Assembly (NCBI RefSeq): GCF_023053635.1
Contig: NC_086175.1
Location: forward strand, 20,314,740 to 20,378,739
DNA: 64,000 bases
Reading direction: 5' to 3'
DNA from: Elgaria multicarinata webbii
Taxonomy: Eukaryota > Chordata > Lepidosauria > Squamata > Anguidae
This document shows, one piece after another, positions 57,515 through 64,000 of this stretch. The notes beneath the pieces were generated by a model. That model had not been told where the DNA came from, did not search any database, and saw nothing but the letters and a program-made list of their open reading frames with translations. Every line of letters begins with the position of its first letter. Within the stretch, counting starts at the first letter, position 1. Both the position numbers and the translations under genes were made by a program.

Positions 57515-57677
57515 ATTATTATTTATTTATTTATTATTTTATTACATGTATACACCACCTTTTTTCTTCTTGCAAGGAACCCAAGACTGCTTATATGATC
57601 CTCCTTTCCATTTTCTCCTCGTGAAAACACTGTCAGGTAGGCTGAGAGTCGGTGACTGTCTAAGCGAGCTTCATGAC
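57515..57677 (-). mobile_element. tRNA-derived SINE (Sauria type), 3' half
   Basis: On the minus strand the order is: ctcagcctacctgacagtg, gaggagaaaatggaaagg, ttgggttccttgcaag, gtatacatgtaataaa. This equals the 3' half of the intact copy at 59873-60100. It is split from its tRNA-like head (58057-58132) by another element. Confidence 0.72.
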
Positions 57678-57680
57678 TGA

Positions 57681-58053
57681 GGCCAGACCTACACCAAGCA
57701 GGATATAAGCACTATGAAAGCGGTATATAAGAGGCAGGAGCCACACCAAGCAAGATATAGCACTATGAAAGCAGTATATGGTATGTGTCAATGGGCCCCA
57801 ACACTTGTCAGTGCACTTCAATACCGCTATAAAACAGTAGTGTGGCTCCTGCCTTTTATATACCACTTCCATAGTGGAATATTCTGCTTGGTGTAGATGA
57901 GGCCTCAGTGGCACTATTTTATGATCAGTTCAGATAAAGCTGTAGTGTGGCTCCTGCCTCTTATATACTGCTTTCATACCGCTTTCATAGTGATATATAT
58001 TTATTCTAAATAAATAAATAAGTAAATATGTCCTGCTCGGTGTAGATCTGGCC
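57681..58053. mobile_element. GGCC-ended palindromic DNA element inside a SINE
   Basis: Ends ggccagacctacaccaagca and gctcggtgtagatctggcc. TGA flanks both sides at 57678-57680 and 58054-58056, a 3-bp duplication that fits PIF/Harbinger-type elements. The interior carries repeated palindromic blocks (gctcctgccttttatatacc opposite ggtatataagaggcaggagc), and a second end-like sequence gtgtagatgaggcc at 57891-57904 suggests a copy nested in a copy. No transposase. Confidence 0.72.
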
Positions 58054-58056
58054 TGA

Positions 58057-58132
58057 GTGTGGACTAGAATCTGGATCTCTTGAGTTCCAGCCCAACATTC
58101 TAACTGCTACATCACACCGGTTCTCAATAACC
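58057..58132 (-). mobile_element. tRNA-derived SINE (Sauria type), 5' head
   Basis: The minus strand reads gatgtagcagttagaatgtt (A-box region) and agatccagattctagtccac (B-box region), a worn tRNA-like promoter. With 57515-57677 it makes one SINE. Confidence 0.68.
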
Positions 58133-59872
58133 ATAATTAGACTTAGTGCTACAGCCTCAGCAAGAACATCGCTTCCAGTTTTATTTGTGGGAGTAAAGCT
58201 AGGATTGAAAACGGGTTGTTACCATGTGACAAGATGGGGGTTCTTGCTTCCATTGTTATCTTGGGGGCAGCTTCGTACGAATACATTAGAAAGCGCTTTC
58301 TTCTACCTTTATAGTGGCTGGTTTCATGGAGTAGCAGAAAAAAAACCCCAGTGGCATCCAAAATTACTCAGTAAGATAGGGCTGTTGACTAATTATTAGA
58401 TGGCATTCCATAAACTGACACAATTAACTGCAGGATATCTCGTATCACCAACCTGGAGCTGTTCTGTGTGAAGCGAAGGAAGGTTATTTTGTTTCCCCCC
58501 CCTGGAATCTGTCCCATCTAGATTCTAGATGTGAGGGGAACAGGGTTTCTGCTGTTCTGGAACAGTAGCTTTCAAGTTTGTTCTGAGACATCCTGGGATT
58601 CCTAGCTATCAAATTTTCCTCTGAAATGGGTGGTAGTGTGTAGAGCTGTATTGCCCATTCATGGTATGAAAGAAAAACACCCCACGCCTGGCTGAGGGCA
58701 ATATGTGCCCTAGCAAATGCTTTGGTAGGCTTTTCACTGTGTGGGGTTCCGTAGCACAAAGCTGGACAATTACGACTTTCGAACAATCCTTCTTGTTCTT
58801 CCTCTCATGTGGCTGGGGCAAATCAGTAAATTCTCTTTTCCCTGTACCTTATGTTGAATAGACAGGCGATGCTGTCTTGGATTTATTCTGAAAGGTGTAT
58901 AGGATGACCATGCGCTGTACTACATACTTATTATTTCAGAAGTACCTAAAAAATCCAGGCACTGGACAAAACCCCAAACCTGCACCATTGGCTTACAATC
59001 ACTAATTTAGATACCAATAGAACTAAAAGCTAAGGATTATAAGATGAGAAGAGTAAAAGCATTTAGACAAAGCAGTTAGACATGGGCTACCTGAAAAAAG
59101 AATCTTAAGTTGTGCTTAAAAAGAAGAGAATACATATACTCACACCATGGGTGTATTCACTGTTACTTAATGTGTGTCATAGGTATGGTGTACACACAGA
59201 GACAGACTGGCTTAATAAATGTCATATGTAAGCAATAAGAAAAAGTACAGAGACATAAAATAGGGGCAAATTGAGGAACAGCCAGCCAGAAGAACACAAA
59301 GACGAAGGAAGAGAATACAGAGAAGGTCACGCAAGTGACTCGGTTGCCCTACGCCTCTTCCTCTTGGTGGAGAACTTTGTGTACTTTATCCACAGTTCTG
59401 GGAGAAGTACCAACTTGCCTTTATCAATAGAATAAACTTCCTCTTTACCTGTTCTCCATGCAGGCAACTAAATTATCATTTTGGTGGACTATTTGTAGAA
59501 CTGTGCTTTGTGTGCATGAATGTGTTTTGTTTTGAAACGCTTGAATCTTCCTTTCGCATTCCTCCAGAAAACAAAGCCTCCACCCTATGAATCTATTTTA
59601 AAACATGTCCTTTTTTAAGTTTAAAAAACAAACATGGTACTAACCGTGCTCTAGGAATAACGGTGTTGAATCTTGGCCCAGAGACGCAGGCAAGGTCTGT
59701 TGGCAGTCCCTTGGAGCCTGAACCTTTGCTGTTGCTGAGCAGAGAAAAGACAAGCAAATGTTTGTGTTCTGTCCCACCCAAACTGGAAGGCAGAAGAGTC
59801 CACAGCTTTTGATATTATAATGCAGTCAGGTGCGGCTTCAAAAAGTTAAACTTTGCAACATACATATGACAT

Positions 59873-60100
59873 AGCCAGTGTGGTGGCTAAGGTGTTGGAC
59901 TGGGTGTCAGGAGATCCGGGTTCCAGTCCCCACTCGGCCGTGGAAACCCACTGGGTGACTTTGGGCTAGTTACAGACTCTCAGCCCAACCCACCTCACAG
60001 GGTTGTTGTTGTGAGGATAACACGGAGAGGAGGAGGATTATGTACGCCACCTTGGGTTCCTTGGAGGTAAAAAGGTGGGATATAAATGTAATAAATAAAC
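59873..60100 (+). mobile_element. tRNA-derived SINE (Sauria type), full length
   Basis: Head with tRNA-like boxes (agccagtgtggtggctaagg, ccgggttccagtccccactc), body cctcacagggttgttgttgt and gtgaggataacacggagagg, and end ccttgggttccttggaggta with taatgtaataaa-type tail at 60085-60100. The length, about 228 bp, is as expected. Likely transcribed by RNA polymerase III when active; now in intron 3 of KLF5 in sense orientation. Confidence 0.85.
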
Positions 60101-60129
60101 AGCAAGGCGGATTGTAAAGTGCAGAGTAT

Positions 60130-60190
60130 ATAACACTATACTTAGTTATATACACTTAGTATATAAACACTATACTAAGTGTTTATATAG
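60130..60190. repeat. AT-rich inverted repeat
   Basis: tatataacactatacttag opposite ctaagtgtttatatagcac with further atacttagt/actaagtgt pairing. Could be a small MITE or a mere AT palindrome. Confidence 0.6.
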
Positions 60191-60234
60191 CACTTTTTGG
60201 GGGGAAGCACTTCAAATGCATGGCATATATTACT

Positions 60235-60440
60235 TCAGGAATTCCTGTAGCAGCCCTGTAAGGCAGGCCAATACTATCCCCATATTACAGTTGTGATGGC
60301 GGAGAGGGGCTGAGGTTGTGAGCGTAGCAGCTTCAAAAAGGCCAAGCAGTGAACGTATCACTGGGGTGGGATTGAACCGAGAACTTCTAGCCTCTTGTTG
60401 TTTAGACGGGGCTTTAATGCTGCAGCACCTACTTTTTAAA
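60235..60440 (-). mobile_element. MIR/CORE-SINE-like remnant
   Basis: agcagccctgtaaggcaggc, ctatccccatattacagttg and gggattgaaccgagaacttc follow the MIR order as read on its minus strand. Old and worn. Confidence 0.55.
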
Positions 60441-60487
60441 AAATGGGATTATTTTTTTTATGGCTCCTCTCTCAGAAACTGCCTAAT

Positions 60488-60625
60488 TCAGTCTTCCCCA
60501 ATGTAGTGTTCTCTGGATGTTTTAGCCAACAGCTCCCATCATTGCTGACCATTGGCCAAGCTGGCTGGGTCTGATGGGAATTGTAGTTCAAAGGACCTGG
60601 AGGGTACCCATTTAGGAAAGATTGA
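60488..60625. mobile_element. Palindromic hAT-like MITE
   Basis: ttcagtcttccccaatgtag and tgttttagccaacagctccc opposite gatgggaattgtagttcaaa and ccatttaggaaagattgacc. Confidence 0.75.
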
Positions 60626-62968
60626 CCTAAATACATACCAGTGCACTAGCTTGGATTCTTTCCATGTTACCTTTGCCTCTCTCGATCTCTTTCATCCCCA
60701 CCCCCATTCCAAGCCACTGCCTAAATTTAGATTAAAATCTCCTCTGGGGAGGGGCTTGTCTCTTGTTTATGTTGCTCTCTAACGTGCCATATGCAATGGC
60801 CCGGGGGGCGCGGGGGTGGGGTTGGTTGGTTAATGGAATGGGACCTACTGTGTAATCCTGCAAAGCACACCTCATTCCAAAGGGGTGGGAGAAAGGGAAA
60901 CGGAACATGTGTGGCAAAGGTTTGATAGATGTTTTTAAAGCAGAGGAGAGTGGAGGGGGGCATTGTGCTCAGAGGTGGAGCCTTTTTCTATTCTCTGCAA
61001 TATTTGTTTTGCATTCCTGTACCTCCAGTCATCGGATCGCCCCCACCTCCAGTATCTGGGTTCCAACTTACAATTTTTCATGTGTGCAAAAAAAAATGCA
61101 AAAATACACCTACCCCTCAAAACCATGCGCCATGCACACCCTATTCCTCCTAGAAATGCCTTTCCAAAAAAATACAATATAGGGTTCAGATATAAGCGGA
61201 TAGTACTAATATCCATCAGCCTTTTCTAACTGTAAGATTCTTGCCCCCATGACAACACCCATTGTTGATAAAAACAACATCCTATCAGAAATTAGGGTAT
61301 CATTTACAAGGCGCAAAGTATGGGACATATTTTTAGTCTATCTCAGCATGGTTCAGAAGCTGAAACTGAGCACAGGCAGTACTATGGCACCAAGAAGGTA
61401 TTTATGGGCTAAACTATTGGGTACTACTTGATGGAAGATTGGGATGTGCAGCTCTACTCCGCAGCATTCATCTTGGGGATACTTCAAAAGAAGGATTTGT
61501 GTTATCTGTAGCACTGATAGTTGCTCAATAAATAGATGTAGAAGATTATTATTATTTTCTTCCCAAATTTCCTTTTCTTATCTTGTATGGTGCGGTCTTG
61601 TTCTAAAGTCATTCCAAACTAAATGTTGGTGTTCGACCAGCAGTTTTACATAAATGAATTCCACATGCTTTCCAAACGCTTTTTTTTTAATGTTTTGAAA
61701 AATAAATAAATAAATCCACTTGCAAGGAGAGATGCACATGAGAAAATTCAAGGACTTAAAATAAATTTCATGATTGATTCACGCCTAACAAAATATTTGA
61801 AATCTGTGAGATTGGATGAGGATGATGCAAAAATCCAATTAAAGTTATGTAGTGGGGTGGGGGGGAAGTCCTGTTGAAACATAACTTAAAAGGAAAGCAG
61901 TTCTGTTTTCCCAGAAGTGATGTGTATAATATTTCTGGCTTAGGAAGAAAGGGCTGGAGTGTTGCTGCTTGGCTAGAACTTGGTACCAGCTTCCTCCATG
62001 CTGTTTTAGTTGAGCAGTGTTGACATTTTAACAAATCCTGTGGAAGTGGAGGAGTTTTGCTGGTGGTTTTTTTTTTTTTAATGCTACAGTGAAATATCTG
62101 TTTTAGTAAAGAGACCATATTCCAGAAGCAGAGTTCCAGCATTTGATGACCGATGGCATTCTTGGGTTTCACGACCTTTCCATGTTCATTCTCAATTTCT
62201 GGAGGAGAATCAACTATTTTTCAGAAACTTTGCTGCTTCTGTATTTTGTACAGTCATTAAGCTAAGCGACTCTTGTGTTGCTGTGTAGCTTGTAGAAGTA
62301 GTGAATAAAGGGTTCACTGTCTCTTTGCTTTTTAAGCAAATAAATCTTGTTAACCTCGGATTCCTCTGCTCCTTAAAGCTCAGCATAACGAAGAACTGGA
62401 ATAAGTTTTAAAATAACTTGAAACAGTTCTTGAGTTGGAACTTGGGCCAAATGTTTCCCTAAACTAAATGACAGAGAAATACATGGAAATGTGTGTGAGA
62501 GATCATACCAAAGAATGCTCTTCATTTCTTTATCTCAACCTTCTTTATTTCTGCTTCCTTTAATATTCATCATGGTCTTCTCAGCCCTTTTAAGAACCCC
62601 CTCAGCAAGAACCAACCCTGGTTATCCAAAGGAATACATGTTTTGTGGCCACAATACTTCCATGAATGTAGAATGTATACTTTTCTAAAATGTGGTGACC
62701 ACTGCTTCCGTTTGTACGTTGGAGGTCATTGTGGAATTGGCCTTCTCCTGTCTGCAAACTCAGTTCTGCTTAATTTCCTATTGCATTCCAGTGCAAACAT
62801 AATCTTGTTAATGAAGGTTAAAAACAAAGAACTCATCAGTCTGTATATCTTACATGTTGCTCTTAATGAAGGAGTAAGCAGACTTCAATCCATTTTTTGG
62901 TGCCATTTCCAGACTATGGCAGAATGAGGCGGCTGTCTCAAGCAGCTTGATTTAGGTATCATGAAAGA

Positions 62969-63296
62969 TAGGGTGACCATATGAAAAGGAGGATAGGGCT
63001 CCCGTATCTTTAACAGTTGCATAGAAAAGGGAATTTCAGCAGGTGTCATTTGTATGCATGTCACACCTGGTGAAATTTCCTCTTCATCACAACAGTTAAA
63101 GCTGCAGGAGTTATACTGCAGCTGTACTGTGACCAGATTTAAAAGAGGGCAGGTCACCTGCAGTTTTAACTGCTGTGATGAGGAGGGAATTTCACCAGGT
63201 TCTCCATATATACAAATGACACCTGCTGAAATTCCCTTTTCTATGCAACTGTTAAAGATACAGGAGCCCTGTCCTCCTTTTCATATGGTCATCCTA
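62969..63296. mobile_element. Foldback DNA transposon, TAGGGTGACC family, copy E
   Basis: Starts tagggtgaccatatgaaaag and ends catatggtcatccta. The 7-bp direct repeat TGAAAGA flanks it at 62962-62968 and 63297-63303. If the terminal A is counted outside the element, the repeat is 8 bp (ATGAAAGA). Full-length with clear inner arms. Confidence 0.92.
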
Positions 63297-63488
63297 TGAA
63301 AGAGCAACACATTGCTAATTATTTACTTTATTATCATTATATCTTTCACTGTCAGGAAGTAGGAGAAGTGCTTATTGGATTTTTCTGCCTCAATGTCAGC
63401 TTTTGAGATTGCAGCATGACTTGGGGAAGTGGGCGCCATTTGCAGCTCTGCCTCATATAGCAAAATGTTTTTGGCCTGTCCTGATAGT

Positions 63489-63562
63489 GGCCCTGTTCAG
63501 AAGACACTTTAAACCATGTTGACCTAAAAGCCTTAACCGTCATGGTTTAAGGTAACAGGGCC
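63489..63562. mobile_element. Short palindromic MITE (ggccctgttcag family), worn
   Basis: ggccctgttcagaagacact and ttaaaccatg on the left, catggtttaaggtaacaggg and cc on the right. AGT lies on both sides (63486-63488 and 63563-63565). Confidence 0.7.
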
Positions 63563-64000
63563 AGTGGGCCTTGATATCTAAAGAAGCATTCCCAATTTTG
63601 TGTGTGGCTGAATCCTTTATTCAAGGCCTTCAATTTTATAATTCTGTAGTCATGCTGCTCCTTATGAGCTTCTATATATCCATGAATTTGTTCCATATAG
63701 TGGTGGTTTCTCTTAACATTTCAGTCTGTAGCTCCTTCCAAGAATCTCCAAATATCAAGGATCAAATTACACGTTTCTTTAAAGACACCTTTAAAGACAC
63801 CACTCTTACTGGGCTTTCCATGTGGGATGTAGAGATTTAATCTTGACTTCCCCAGCAGCAATTTTACCAACAGTACTTTCTCAACCCCCCAGAACAGCTA
63901 CATGATGGCAATGGGTTTTTCCCTAAGCCCTGTGTTTGGGGTAGGTGTGGGGAGCGGTTATCACTAAAATTATAGCTGTGAAGGATTAAACCTGTGTGCA

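Larger units (their letters stand above)
43417..64000. other. KLF5: KLF5 intron 3 (probable), exon 4 not seen
   Basis: From the gtatgt donor to the right edge I find no stretch that encodes the expected fingers 2 and 3 (EKPYKCTWEGCDWRF, RSDELTRHYRKHTG in other vertebrates). By eye this is not proof, but such a conserved block of about 175 bases should stand out. The region holds repeats listed separately and unassigned stretches at about 45180-45560, 47430-49090, 51261-53160, 53345-54070, 55500-56960, 58140-59870, 60630-62960 and 63566-64000, in none of which I recognise a gene. Confidence 0.7.

Noticed and set aside
59873-59940. Possible tRNA gene
   Set aside because: The tRNA-like boxes belong to the head of a SINE; the cloverleaf is not complete and the SINE body and tail follow.
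63571-63840. 89-codon frame near the right edge as a further exon or gene
   Set aside because: No zinc-finger ligands or other motifs are present; composition is like random AT-rich DNA.

Overview
This is vertebrate nuclear DNA, most likely from a squamate reptile (lizard or snake). The evidence is one spliced, strongly conserved gene (KLF5) inside a dense bed of typical reptile repeats: a BovB (RTE) LINE with a 653-codon open frame, CR1 and L2-clade LINE tails, tRNA-headed SINEs of the Sauria type, and many short palindromic DNA transposons. The exact species cannot be told.

Layout. Positions 1-34,970 look intergenic. They hold CR1 fragments, two solo LTRs (1657-2409 and 16301-17031), the BovB copy (about 5442-7832, minus strand), non-autonomous DNA transposons, tandem repeats and long stretches I could not assign. 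A CpG-rich zone begins near 34,985. It carries the KLF5 promoter region and coding exon 1 (35695-35874). Exon 2 (40627-41497) holds most of the transactivation region, and exon 3 (43357-43416) finishes the first zinc finger. I found no exon 4 (zinc fingers 2 and 3) by eye up to 64,000, so intron 3 is probably longer than 20.5 kb and the gene runs out of the window. KLF5 is the only host protein gene I can support.

The repeats are layered. A solo LTR splits a CR1. A GC-rich DNA element with three hairpins splits another CR1. A hAT element whose ends resemble mammalian MER1 lies at the end of an older element. A long foldback transposon sits inside a smaller palindromic MITE. A GGCC-ended palindrome splits a minus-strand SINE. 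A VNTR-plus-LINE-tail composite splits another short transposon. Many insertions keep their target-site duplications, so their boundaries are set to the base.

The points most worth following are: (1) the MER1-like hAT element with a perfect 8-bp target duplication; (2) two DNA element families with TAGGG...CCCTA ends and 7-bp (in one case 8-bp) flanking repeats; (3) two copies of an SVA-like composite with a 105-bp VNTR; (4) short near-perfect hairpins in KLF5 introns 2 and 3; (5) the shortened KLF5 N-terminus. I found no new gene system. Repeat family names come from memory of consensus sequences and should be checked against a repeat library.
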